NCBI GenBank assembly: GCA_019973155.2
Contig: BPQB01000019.1
Span: 372,001 to 436,000 of the forward strand
Source of the DNA: Phanerochaete sordida
Lineage: Eukaryota; Basidiomycota; Agaricomycetes; Polyporales; Phanerochaetaceae
Reading direction: 5' to 3'
DNA length: 64,000 bases
In this document: positions 10,611 to 22,100 of the stretch, one piece after another
Position numbering within the stretch: the first letter of the stretch is position 1
Layout of the letters: every line of letters begins with the position of its first letter
The notes under the pieces: model-generated
Told to the model about the DNA's origin: nothing
What the model saw: the letters and a program-made list of their open reading frames with translations, nothing else
Database searches by the model: none
Program-made: the position numbers and the translations under genes

Positions 10611-11703
10611 TTAAACGCCGACTTCAAAGGTCTTCGACACGATAGAAACGGTGTCGCACATACTAGACCTCTGCGACTTGCGCTGGGGACTGGATGAAGC
10701 CAGGGTCTCGGCAGAAGGTTGTAACGAGTGCTTACCTGCAACGCAGCTTGCCTGCGAGCCTCCAGCTCCGGGTTTGCCGCCCGAAGCGCGCGCAACAACT
10801 CATCCGCCCTCAGCATCTCGTGCGCCTTCAGGAGAATACTCGCCGTGGACTCTCTGCGGCTCGGCGCACACAGCGTCCTCCTCGCGCTTTGCACCGACCG
10901 CGCCGACCGCATCGAACGAATCGACTCCGCGCGCTTCAGCTTCACGACCTCCTGCAACGTCGCGATCTTCTCCTGGAGCTTCGCCTGCGTGCGCCCCAGG
11001 ATCTCGCGTTCGCGCTCTTGGATGCGGCGGAGCTCTTCGCGCAGTGCGTGGCGCTTGTCCTCCAGGGGCCGCTCCGCGTCGTCGTACTCGCGCCGGAGCT
11101 CCTCGCGCCGCGTTGCCTCCGCCTCCTGCCGTGCGCGCATGCGCGACTGCATAGCTGCCAGTCGCTCCTCCTGCCGCGCCTTGCACTGGCGATCCCACTC
11201 CTCACGCTCCCGCGCAAGCTTGGCTTGCATCTCCTCCATCCGCGTGCGTCCCCGAAGGTAGTTCAGGCCATTGTCGTAGACCTGAAGCGCAGGTTAGTTT
11301 ACATTTTGCGACGAAGGATCTCGACTGACTCTGCGTTTAGCAGGATCCCCGAGGATTTCAAACGCCTGATACACCTGGAGAAGTATGAGTTTAAGCAGGT
11401 ATTAGATAGTGTAACTCCCGCACCTCTCTAAAGCGCTGCTCTGCAGCCACCTTCTCCTCGTCTGTAGCATCCAGCGGAACCTTGTCTGGAATACCCTTCA
11501 GTTCTATTCGCAATTTAAAGCTGCGTATGCAGACCTGGGTGAGTCTCTAACAGGATTCGCTTGTATGCTTTCCTGACTGTCCGGACGGTGAACTTTTCGA
11601 CCACGGTAGAAGCTGAACATCGTCACCCACCTGCCTCCGGAGGCGCAGTCGGGGTCAAGCCGAGCACGTCATACAACGAGGGCTTCCTGTCGACCTGGAC
11701 CAT
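10611..11703 (-). CDS. J-domain protein with C-terminal coiled coil
   Basis: Six exons (11703-11631, 11576-11535, 11485-11424, 11374-11330, 11281-10736, 10682-10611) join to 279 residues. Residues 1-80 form a J-domain: PSLYDVLGLTPTAPPEAVRK, the HPD tripeptide in LLETHPDKVPLDATDEEK (split by an intron) and VYQAFEILGDPAKRRVYDNG. The J-domain would stimulate an Hsp70 ATPase. There is no Gly/Phe region, zinc centre or C-terminal peptide-binding domain. Instead, residues 95-190 are an uninterrupted Glu/Arg/Lys-rich coiled coil (REREEWDRQCKARQEERLAA), followed by a Ser/Arg-rich patch and a short tail. It is a class C J-protein; the partner is unknown. It is divergent from the chromodomain fusion gene. 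Confidence 0.82.
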
Positions 11704-12175
11704 TTAAATGCATGTAGCGCGACGAGGAGAGCAGTGAGGGAGGCGTTGAGGAGTGCGTGGGGGAAAACGCGGGGAAATCAGGGCAACTCATATGGGAAGT
11801 TCGACTTTCGAGCGCGTCGGTCTGATGGACGGGGGCCGTAGACGCGCGACGCCCTCACGCGCTGCGGGATATTACGCGCCTGGTCACGTGCTCGCGCACT
11901 AGCCTAAGCGAGAGCGGGATTGGCAGTGGCCGCGCTCAACTTTTTTTGCTCGCTGGCAGGTCGCAACGCCGTCGCCGTCGGCCCAGACACCCTCGCCGCT
12001 GCCGCTCGCTTCCCGCGCCCACCCCCTGACTCGTTTCGCCACCGTCTCCGTCGGCCCGCCACCTCCTGGACACCCTATTTGCGGGGATCACGCCCAATAT
12101 TCTGCCGCCGTCACGCGTAGAGCGGGGAACTTGACCTGCGGGACCGCGAAGACCACCACACGAGGTCCGTCAGCC
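11704..12175. promoter_or_regulatory. Divergent promoter, J-protein / chromodomain fusion
   Basis: This 472-bp intergenic region is flanked by two start codons pointing outward. It contains a T-rich stretch (AACTTTTTTTGCTCG at about 11938-11952). The frame upstream of 12176 is open back to another ATG at 12131, so the leader of the plus-strand gene is uncertain by 15 codons. Confidence 0.4.
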
Positions 12176-13683
12176 ATGCCCAAGGTGGTCCGTGCCGCCG
12201 ATTTGGCCAAGGTCCGTCCTGCCCCGCCCCTCGGCCGGCCGATCACGTCGTATGGGACGTCTCCAAAGGCACCGAAGCAAGTCACGCTCGGAGCCAAGGT
12301 CTACAAGGTTAACGCCATGCTCCCACTCTTCTTCAAATTTGCCTGCGAGCGGCACCACACGCAGCAGCGGCGACTTGCTGGGTTGCCACAGCCCTGGACC
12401 GAAGACAAGATCATCGCCGACTGGCCTTTCACAAACGTCTTTCGCGTCCTTGACCGGAACACGCAATACATCCTACGCCACGTTGTACGCGAAGGCAGCC
12501 AGGATCTCGAAGAGTCCGTATTCCGGGTGATCCTCTTCCGGACCTTCAACAAGATCGAGACTTGGGAGTTTCTGAAGGAGGAGCTGGGCGACTTGACCTG
12601 GAAGGGTTTCGATATCAAGGCCTACCAAAACGCTCTGAAGAACGCTGAGCAGGCCCTGTACCATAATGCGTACATCATGCCTGCACCAAAGCTTGGCTAT
12701 GCCATCAACTACGAGGCCCACCTCCGGCTCATCGAAGCCATGATGGACGCGAAACTCCCGCACGAGCTTCTCCGCTTCAAGCATCTCAAGGACGCGCACG
12801 GCTACCTCAGCCTTTACCCGAGCATGGGCGACTTCACGACGATGCAGTACGTACGCCTCTCGCTATGTCACCACACACTCGCTCACGCACCCCGGCCAGG
12901 ATGCTGCTCGACCTGAACATGCTCCCACACTTCCAGTGGAGCGAAGACGAGTGGGTCGCGCTCGGCCCGGGCTCGCGCGCCTGCCTCGAGAAGATGTTCG
13001 GTGCGGACATGCGCAACGAGCGGCAGGCCGCGCACGCGCTGCGCTACCTGCGCGACGCGCAGGCGTCCTGGTACAACTGGCTCAGCGTGCCCTCGCGCGC
13101 CGTCCCGCGCCTCTCGCCCGCGCGCGCCGCCGGGCTCAGCATGGTCGACATCGAGCACGCGCTCTGCGAGTGCGAAAAGTACTCGCGCGCGGGGCTCCCC
13201 AGCTTCTCCGGCGCGCGCACGAAGGTCGGCAAGCGCGCGTTCCGGCCGCGCGACGGCGCGCTCACGGCGGAGCTCCCCGCGCACTGGCTCACGCCGCCGC
13301 CCGTCACGATCGCGGCGGTCATCGGGCAGCCGCCCGCGCGCGGCGAGGACGAGTACGAGGTCGAGGCGATCGTCGCCGAGCGCGGCAAGCTGTACTGCGT
13401 GCGCTGGGCCGGCTGGAGCATCGACGATGACTCGTGGGAGCCCCGCGAGAACCTGGAGGGCGCTCAGGAGCTCCTCGACGCGTGGAACGAGAAGAAGCGA
13501 CTCATATGGGAGGCGATAGATAGCCGCCGCAAGGGCTCAGAAGTGACTGTGGCGGTTACCAGCACGGCGTCAGCAAGGATCACGAGGAAGCGAAAGCTGA
13601 GCACGCCCAGCGACTTAACCGAGGAGGAAGAGGACGTTGGGCGGATGACCCGTTCATCGAGGAAGCGACGGACGATGTCATAA
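12176..13683 (+). CDS. 5-hmdU DNA kinase-type helical domain fused to a chromodomain
   Basis: Two exons (12176-12846, 12900-13683) join to 484 residues. Residues about 45-300 resemble the helical domain named after phage 5-hydroxymethyldeoxyuridine DNA kinases (Pfam HMUDK_hel): PLFFKFACERHHTQQRR, GLPQPWTEDKII and the motif FTNVFRVLDRNTQYI, followed by LRYLRDAQASWYNWLSVPS. Residues about 375-425 are a chromodomain (DEYEVEAIVAERGKLYCV, RWAGWSIDDDSWEPRENL). Its three predicted methyl-lysine cage positions are aromatic (Tyr, Trp, Trp). The C-terminus is basic and acidic with nuclear-localisation-like KRKLS and RSSRKRR. No P-loop is seen, so the kinase half of the phage enzymes is absent. I infer a nuclear protein that reads methylated histones and handles, or derives from enzymes handling, modified thymine. 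The chromodomain call is strong; the helical-domain call is from memory of its consensus. Confidence 0.78.
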
Positions 13684-14256
13684 CACATGTCTGTGCCTTG
13701 AGAGTTGTTCAACTGGATATGTGCTACTAATGTATTGGAAGGTAGAGCTTTACTGTTGTCTGCTTGTAATCCCTGTTTTTGTCTCTGGATAGATCACATT
13801 CATGCTCTACCGTTTGTAAGTTATACTTGTTGATGTCTCTGCACAAGATTGTATTTGTGCAATAGGCGTAATTGTCGTAATTGACGAGACATATTGGTAC
13901 AAAAGGGTTTGGGCGGCACATGAACCACGCGAAAACAGACGAAGGAAGCAAAGCGAACGAAGCGGCACTCGATGATGATTCACAAGTAGAGAAGATGTGG
14001 AAACTCCAGATAGCGGCAAGAGAAAAGCAAGGGAACCAGAAAGGAGAGGTGGTCACCGGTCAACATCGGCATGGCGATGGGTGGTAAGAGACGTGAGAGA
14101 GGTAGCCCTGCTGCACTCGTGGGAAGTGGTTGCGAAGAGAATAAAACGTGAGGTATCTGTAAGCGGAGGACAGTGGGCATAGTGGACGATGGAGGAATAA
14201 GTTAATGTTCCAGACATTGATGAGAAACCACAGGGGGGGGGGGGGGCAAGGCGTGC
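13684..14256. other. Convergent intergenic, AT-rich 3' regions
   Basis: This 573-bp AT-rich stretch lies between the stops of the chromodomain fusion (13683) and the Ste50 homologue (14257). It probably contains the 3' untranslated regions of both. A run of 14 G lies at 14233-14246. No gene was seen. Confidence 0.4.
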
Positions 14257-16682
14257 CTAGATCACGTACGCCGCGCGAGCCTGTGACTGCAGTGGCGGGA
14301 AGGCAGACGACATCGGCGAGACCTGCGCCTGCTGGCTGCCTGATGCGTCGCCGTCGAGGGATAGTGTAGCAGAGTTGAAGTGGTGTCCGCCGCTGGAGCT
14401 TGGTGTCGCAGGTGCGCCAGCCGGCGTCGGAACTTTGCCGATGTACCAAGAAGGTACCCAGCCACGGTCACCAGTCTCTTCCTTGACGGCCTACAGCAAG
14501 AGACGATCAGTAGAACTGCTGACGGGCACATGAAAACACGCACATATGACCAGTGGTTATATCGCTTGAACACACGAAGCGTGTCATCTTTCTGCAGGGT
14601 GAGCTCCTCCTCGCCCTTCTTGGTGTAGTCCATCAAGGCGACACCCGGGAAGCTCGTCGACAAGATGCTAAGCGGCAGGATAGGCGTCGAGCCCTGTTGA
14701 GTGGCTGGTGGGCTAGCACCGCCCTTCGCTGTCGCCTGCTCAATCGCAGTGGAGACTGGGACGCTTGTCTCGAGCAAGCATCCTGCGGGTACCCAGCCCT
14801 GCTTCGACACATCCGGCTCAATCTTTCCAGCACCCTCGGGGTCTCGCTGCACGACCCACCAGCCACGAGCGCGAGAGAGGATGATGAACGTGTCACCGCT
14901 AGAGAGGAAGCGTGAGCAGGACAATAGCATGGGAAAAGAACCAGGACTTACACCACCACATCGAACTCGTCTTCTTGCTCTGCCATATATGGGTAGATAG
15001 CCACTGCGTACGACACGCCGGTCGACGGAGGAATCTCGCGTGTGCTTGTAGCTGCCGTCGACTCGGTACCATCCGTCGCCGCCAAACTTGCTGCCGCAGA
15101 CGTCGAGTGCGAACGCGAGCTCTCAGTATTGCCGGACACGAAGTCATCTGCCCGACCTGGGCCTTCCACTGCCGGCGACATGATCTCGGGCCATCCTGAC
15201 TGCGCATGCGGGCCGCTGGTCATGATCTGCGGAGCAGCGCTTCCGACGTGGCTGTTGACTTGCAGCTTTGGTGGGTGGGTGCGGTCGTGCGACTGCGAGC
15301 TTTGACCCTGCGAGGAAGTCGCAGAAGCGCTCGTGAGTGGCGGGGACTTCACCGAGGACGTCTCCGACGACGCTTTGCGCGCAGCTTGCTTTTGCTGGGC
15401 AACGGCGATGGGCGACCTGATGTCCTTGATATGCTTCAGCATGAATACTGGGTTCTTCTTCGCATCTTTCAATTTCTGGAAGAGGAGAAGCGGCTTCTCG
15501 TCGTAACTCAAGCATCTCTCAATGCGGTTACCTGACAGGACGTCAGTGATCACATGAAACGCAGTAAGTGATAAACTCGCCTGGAGAGCCGTAGCAGATG
15601 AACATCGCGTAATTCTGCCAGTCGTCGTTATTGATCTTATACTTCTTCAGCGCAGCAGGCAGGACTTTCCACGCAGGGTCGTCTAGGCTGACTTTGAAGC
15701 TCTTCAAATTGTCGGAGCTATCCTGTCTGGAAGGGCGCGGATGTTGCGGCTGTGCAAGAGTCTGCGAGCTCGAGCTTGCGCTTGCATTGCCGTTCGAGCT
15801 TGATGGCTGATTCGGAACATGCAATGCCTGTGACCGTTTATCCGGTGTCGCGGATGGCGGTCCCATACGTGAGCTGCTTGTGCTAGAGTCGTGCTCAGCC
15901 CGCTGAGGAGACGACTGTGGTGTCTCGATGATGGTCTCTTGCGTCGAAGCTTTGGTGGGCGATCGACCGGACTTGACGAAGGATGCCCATTTGAACGACG
16001 GTGCTCGATTGACAGGACTTTCCGCCTCAGACTGCCCCTGACAAAGGTCAGGTCGAAGGTTATACGGTGGGCAGAGGGGTACGCACTGTTCGGGAGGACT
16101 GTGACGAGCGGATGCTACCAATATCTTCGAGACACGCATGTAATGTGTCGCTGAGCCGTCTGTTCTCATCTTCCAAAGTACGAAGTCTGTCGCCTGTGCA
16201 TCGTTCAGCGCGATTCAGCAGGTAGATGCAAGTGACGCACCTTGGTCCCTGAGCAAGTCATACATCCTATCAAGATTGAGGTGCTCCTGGCGATCCTCCA
16301 CCTCAGCTGTGGCGCATTCAGATTGTGCGTATTCGGGAGGAGTATGTAAGGCGCACAAGGTGGAACATAGTGGTCCGAGTCTATCGGTATCTGCTGCGTG
16401 AGCTTGAGCTGGTACACGGCCTTCAAGATCGCCAAGCGTTGTCCAATGGTCTCTATGCCAATCTCTTTGAGACTGTCGGCATCCATAAGGCAGAGCACGT
16501 CTCCAGAGACGCGATGCACTATTGCGCAGTGTGAACGCTAGCATTGCGGACATATATACAACGGACGTACTGCGTATTTGGTTCTCATACTGCGGGAAGC
16601 CCAGTGTCGATAGCCACGCGTGAACATCTCCTTCGTCCCACTCCATTATGTTCGAGCGCAGTTCGACGGACGAGATGTCCAT
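14257..16682 (-). CDS. Ste50/Ubc2-like MAPK adaptor (SAM, RA, two SH3)
   Basis: This is an adaptor that links Ras/Cdc42 signals to the MAPKKK of the pheromone and filamentation cascade. Joined exons show, in order: a SAM domain (WDEGDVHAWLSTLGFPQYE, DVLCLMDADSLKEIGIETIG, RLAILKAVYQLK); a Ser/Pro-rich linker; a Ras-association domain (DNLKSFKVSLDDPAWKVLPA, NDDWQNYAMFICYGSPG, RCLSYDEKPLLLFQKLKD); a second disordered linker; then two SH3 domains (YAVAIYPYMAEQEDEFDVVV with GWWVVQRD and GWVPAGCL; ALMDYTKKGEEELTLQKDD with WVPSWYIGKV). Yeast Ste50 lacks SH3 domains, whereas Ustilago Ubc2 has them, so this is the basidiomycete form. The start is the ATG read from 16682 and the stop is at 14257-14259, after a C-terminal ARAAYVI. 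At least seven introns are present. Confidence 0.85.
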
Positions 16683-17373
16683 TTCAGACAGGTGCTGTGG
16701 ACGACAGCGGTCTACCAGGGGCGAGAGGGATGAAGAGACCAGGAGTGAGTGGGTGTGCAACCGAAGGAGGAAGGTCCAGCGCCTGCACGTCCGATTCGGG
16801 CTGTCTGGGGTCACATAAAGAGGACAAAGGGTCGAGACCCCGGACGGACCCCGCATACGGAATGCGAGAATTCCTGTCCTTGAACAGAGCGTACTTTGTA
16901 CTCGTCTACTTGCATGGAGACCGTCAAACTCACCACAGTTCTGAAATAGATACTTGTGACATACACTTACTGTGCACCATTCGAGGTCAGTTGCTACTAC
17001 TTAGTATAAGTTGACTCGATAGTACCGTTGGATATATCGCTCTCATCGTCTGATCAAGGGGTAAAAAAGCATTGAATCAGCTCTGTGGGGGCGGTAGAGT
17101 TGCCGTGCGCCGCCAGTCTGCGCGTAAACATTGTCGAAGCACACGGTACGAGGTGGTCGGGGTCGTTTCGTGATGGCGTCCTTCAGTCCGGATATGGAAA
17201 AAACGAGATAAGAGGGAGCGCTAGTGTAGTGCCGTCGACTCACTTCTCGCAGTTTCTCCAAAACTTAGCTTGGATATAAAGCCTCTGCGGTCCGCTAATT
17301 GCAGTCTTTCTCACAAAAGACACATCTTAACTCACGCTCGGATACCCCCACAGTCACGGCAGGTTCTTTCACG
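16683..17373. promoter_or_regulatory. Divergent promoter region, Ste50-like / ZPR1
   Basis: This 691-bp intergenic region lies between outward-facing starts. AT content rises around 16890-17050. No coding frame or specific binding site could be supported. Confidence 0.4.
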
Positions 17374-19036
17374 ATGGCTGAAAACGCAGAGACAAAGCCC
17401 AACTTCTTCCCCGAGATTGGCAAGGTGGTCGACGAGGCCGCCAAGCACCCAGAGACAGAGGTCGTGCAGGCCGCGGCCGACGATGATGAGCGGGCGGTAC
17501 AGGAGATCGAGTCGCTTTGCATGAAATGCTACCAGCAGGTGCGCCGCTTTGGCTTCGCTCGGATGCGGTCAAACTCATGCGATATGTAGGGCACAACTCG
17601 TCTGCTGCTCACCAGTATACCCTTCTTCAAGGAGGTCATTGTTATGTCCTTCCGCTGTGAGCACTGCGGCTTCCAAAATAATGAGATTCAGTCCGCTGGA
17701 ACCATCCGACGTGAGTGCCATCGTCCCCATGGGTTTACCTGACTTGTGTTGACTCGCTTCCGCAGCGGAGGGAACCGTGTATACTGTCCGCATCCTCTCG
17801 CGCGAGGACCTGAACCGCCAGCTTGTCAAGTCCGAGTCATGCACAGTCACGATCCCCGAGTTCGAGCTCACCATCCCACCACACCGTGGCCAGCTGACCA
17901 CAGTCGAAGGCCTCCTTCGCGATGTCGCGACCGACCTCAGCGGCGACCAGCCGTTGCGGCGCGTCGAAAACGAGGCCGCGTACAACAAGATCCAGGCCAT
18001 CATCGACAACATCAAGGCGGTGCTCGCGGACAACGAGGACGAGGAAGACGACAAGGACGAGTCAGGGCGCGTGCAGCGCGCGGCAGACAGGGACGCACCG
18101 ATGAAGCCGTTCACGGTCCGACTCGATGACCCCGCGGGTAACTCCTTCCTCGAGTTCGTCGGCTCGATGGCAGACCCGAAATGGAACCTGCGCACATACC
18201 GCCGCACACGCCAGCAGAACGTCGACCTCGGCCTCGTCGCGCCCGACGCAGAGCCCGAACCTACTGTCGTGCAGGAAGATCAGATTGGCGGCGGACTTGA
18301 GGGCGAGAACGAGGAGATTTACGTATTCCCCGGCTCGTGCTCTAGCTGCGGGCACAAGTCCGACACGTACGTGAAGAAGGTCAACATCCCGTACTTCAAG
18401 GACATCCTCATTATGTCCGTCAACTGTGACCTGTGCGGGTATCGCGACAATGAGGTCAAGTCCGGTGCTGCCATCTCACCGAAGGGCAGGAAAATCACCC
18501 TCAAGGTCGAGGACAAGGAGGATCTCAGCCGCGATATCCTCAAGGTATGCGCTTTTGAGTCAGCCTCTGTGAACACGATGCTAATCACTTCCCTCTAGTC
18601 CGAATCTTGCGGTCTTGCCATCCCGGAGATCGAACTTGTCCTGCAGCCGGGTACACTCGGTGGCCGCTTCACGACGCTCGAGGGCATCCTCGACCAGGTG
18701 TACGAAGAGCTTTCCGCTAAGGTGTTCAACGACGCGAAGACGGACGACGGGGCGTTCGAGAAGTTCCTCTCGAAGCTCAAGGCGGTGAAGGCCGCCGAGC
18801 ACCCTTTCACGCTCATCCTCGATGACCCGCTGGCGAACTCGTACCTCCAGAACCTGTACGCGCCGGACCCGGACCCGAACATGACAACCGAGGAGTACGA
18901 GCGCACGTGGGAGCAGAACGACGATCTCGGCCTCAACGACATGAAGGTCGAGGGCTATGAGGGCGACCCGAACCTCCCGCAAAACCAGACAGAGCAGAAC
19001 ACGGCAGAGCAAAAGTCAGAGGCACCGGCGTCATAG
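17374..19036 (+). CDS. ZPR1: Zinc-finger protein ZPR1
   Basis: Four exons (17374-17538, 17590-17710, 17766-18544, 18599-19036) join to 500 residues. The protein has the duplicated ZPR1 architecture: a C4 zinc finger ([20 protein letters not shown] with [17 protein letters not shown]) followed by an alpha/beta domain, then a second finger ([20 protein letters not shown] with [16 protein letters not shown]) and a second alpha/beta domain ([20 protein letters not shown]). Each half contains the family's [11 protein letters not shown] or [11 protein letters not shown] sequence. ZPR1 binds translation elongation factor eEF1A and acts as its folding chaperone; it also moves between cytoplasm and nucleus. 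Length matches fungal orthologues. The C-terminal tail is acidic and Gln-rich. It is convergent with the acidic protein gene, with 134 bp between stops. Confidence 0.95.
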
Positions 19037-19170
19037 AGCATAATCTTATCCATAATATTGAAGGCTGCAACAGACATAAAATACGGTGTACTATAGATGC
19101 ATGTGTATCGATACTCATTGCTGGTGTACTACTACTACAAACGAGAACAAAAGGACACAGTTTCAGATAT

Positions 19171-22100
19171 CTACGCGTCGTGGGCCTCGTCTTCGATAGT
19201 TGCCTCAAACTCCTCGCGTGCCGGGAGAGACCACATAGAGTTGGCCGCAGCGTCAAGCAGAGTACCGATGGAGGCATCCATCGACGGGACAGAGATCTCC
19301 GGGACCGAGGAAGTCGGCACTTCCTCATCACTAGGTGTGGTGCTCACATTGGTCGCGGGCTCCGTAACCTCGGTCGTGTTCTCCGTGTAGCCGTCAGTCT
19401 CATTGGCCGGCTCCAGCTCGTCAGCAACGTCGACGAGCTCCGCATCCTCGATAAGCGGGGTCGCAGGCTGCGACGGGACAGCCAAATCGTCGTCCTGGTC
19501 CTCGGGAAGGGGAACGGTCGCCGGGTTGATGTCCGCCGTGGCCTCAGTGGAGACGAGGAGATCCTGGTCGAGATCGTCGGGGAGAGGAACAGTCGCAGGG
19601 TCGACGTCGTCCACGGCAAGCGACGATGCGTCCATGGGACCCTCGGTACCACCCTCGGTGACTTGGGCATTTCCATCTTGGGAGAGGAAAGCCGTACAAT
19701 CCTCGGCAGCCTCTTCGACCATAAGAGTGTCAGCATGTTCCACAGGCTCAACCGTTGCATCTTCCACGGGTGCCGGCTCTGCGTCCAGGGGCTGCGAAAC
19801 AACTTCGACGACACCAACATCTTCGCCAGCGGCTACAGACGTGAGATCTTCCGCAGTTTGTTCATCGACCTGGTCTTCGCTGACGATGTCCTCCGCTTGC
19901 TGAACGTCAGGCTCTGCCACAGCGATGTCGACGGGCTCTTCCTCAGCGGCGCACATGACCTCTTCGACGATGTCCGCGCCGTTGGTGTCCTCCGCAACCT
20001 CGTCTGAAGGGGCATCTGCAGTGGCGACTTCTGTCTCCTGAAGTTCCGTAAGGTCCTCGGCAGCGTCGTCTGTGTGGTCCTGAGGCACCGCAGCGCCGTG
20101 AGTATCGACAGCTTCGTCCTCAGTCGCTCCCGACATCGGCGCATCCTCGGTTTCTGTTTCCGTGGCAGTGGCTTCGACCTCGGGTTCGGTGGACAGGTCA
20201 ATGTCGTCAGCATCGGAGGGAGTGACCTCGATGTCAGACGTGGTTCCGACGGGTGTTACGACTTCTTGATCCGTGACTTCGAGAACGGGGGCGTCTTCAG
20301 GGGTGGGCGTATCCTCGACAGCAAGCATATCCTCGATGGGCGTATCCTCAACGATCGGGGCGTCGTCCGTTGGGGGCTCAATCTCGGCCATGATCTCGTC
20401 GTCGGCCTGTGCGCTCGACTGTGCCGCCGACTCCACGCTCTCGGACTGTGCGGTGAGCTCGATATCCTCGACGAGAGCAGACTCCTCGGGGGTGCGGATA
20501 TCGGACAGTTCCTCAGGCCCATGAGACTCCTGTGCGACCAATGAGCCGTCAACGAGTTCCGAATCCGTAGGTCCAGCAGCATCCACCGAGTTGCCTTCCT
20601 CGACCGTCGAATCATCGGCGATCTCAAACTCTTCCGCCAAAGGGTAAGCAACAGCCTCGATTTCCGGAGTGATATTCTCGACGGCAGAGCGAATGGGCTC
20701 GACCCGAGACTCGTCGTCATCTGGAAGGACGTCCAACATAGTTCCGACGGTGGAGTCTTCATCCAAGTCGTCCTGTTCCGTAGCATCGGCAGCTTCGAAG
20801 CTCAGATCTACGACGGAGGCGTAGATATCAGTCTCAGTTCTTGTATCAATGCCAAAATGCTCACCTTCATCGAAAACGTCCAGCAGAGAGTGCACATCCT
20901 CGACTACGGGTGCGTCCACTGCCCCGGATTCTGGAGACTTCAGGGATACGTCCTCGACGGCGTCGATAACAGGTTCAGAGGCGGCGGCATGGGTTTCCTC
21001 AATGACACGGAAGATGTCGAAAGCAGCCGGTTCCGAGACAGGGGATCTGGTGGACACTGCATTGGTTTCCTCATCCTCAGGCGCAAGAGCGTCCGGGTCC
21101 TCTCTGGGCTCGGCGGAAGGTTCCGGCTCAGTGTGGGTCTCCGGTTCGAGTTCAGCAGAGATATCCACGAAATCGCCGTCGTCCATCGCTGCGAGGTCGG
21201 TCTCCGGTGCCTGTCCGTACATCGACTCCGACAGATGTTCCGTCCATGACTCTTCCATGGCTGAAGGTGCGACCGTCGACATGGCGTCCTCGTCCTCGTA
21301 TAGGCTATCCGTTAGGTCGACCTCGCCAGGTTCCTGAGATGTGTTGATCGACTGAGAAGGCCACTGCGCCTCAGACGAATGGCCAGCGGAAGAGTCGACA
21401 GATGTGTGGCAGGCAGGCGTAGCAGCTTCCTCCATGATTGATGGTTCCGTAGCTTCGGACTCTGGGAGCTGTTCGTCCGGGGGCAAGAGGGTCGCATCGG
21501 GAACCACGTCCGAGTCCGGGGACGCGTTTCCGTCGTCTTCGTGGTCGCTTTGTTCGACTGCGAGTGGCGGGGTGACCTCAATGGCATCACTGTCTTCGGC
21601 TACGACCACCAAGGATGCAGACATGGGCGCATCTCCAGCTGGCGACGTGAGGGCTGAGGTGTACTTCTCCAGGCTTGGGAAGGCATTCTCAAGCCAGTTG
21701 GGGGATCCAGCAGTCGGTGAGCCGACATCGCTGAAGGCGTCCAGGTCAGGAAGTGCGGTTGATGTGCTGCTCGGCGGAGACGACGCTGCTTCGATATCGA
21801 TGACCAGAGGGGCCGACTTGGGAGAGGCTTGATCCAGTGCCGGGACAACGGGTACGCCATTTGCGGTGAAGTGCGCCTGTGCATCGAATTCGTCAACAGG
21901 AATGATAGCCAGTTCGAAAGAGCCGACCTCGAATGCCCGGAAGCAGTCCTCGCCAAGGTCCCAGAAGATAAAGTCTGTCCTGTCCTTGGGTACGTCCGAC
22001 GGTTTGACGAAGCGCATGATGCTCTTCATGAAGATCTCCTGCGATGCATTCTTGGCGGAGTATCGGAAGTCCACGAGCATCGCGTCGGGATGCTCGTCAG

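Noticed and set aside
19180..20007. Plus-strand 275-residue frame opposite the acidic protein
   Set aside because: It is antisense to a repetitive Glu/Asp/Val coding region and mirrors its codon pattern.
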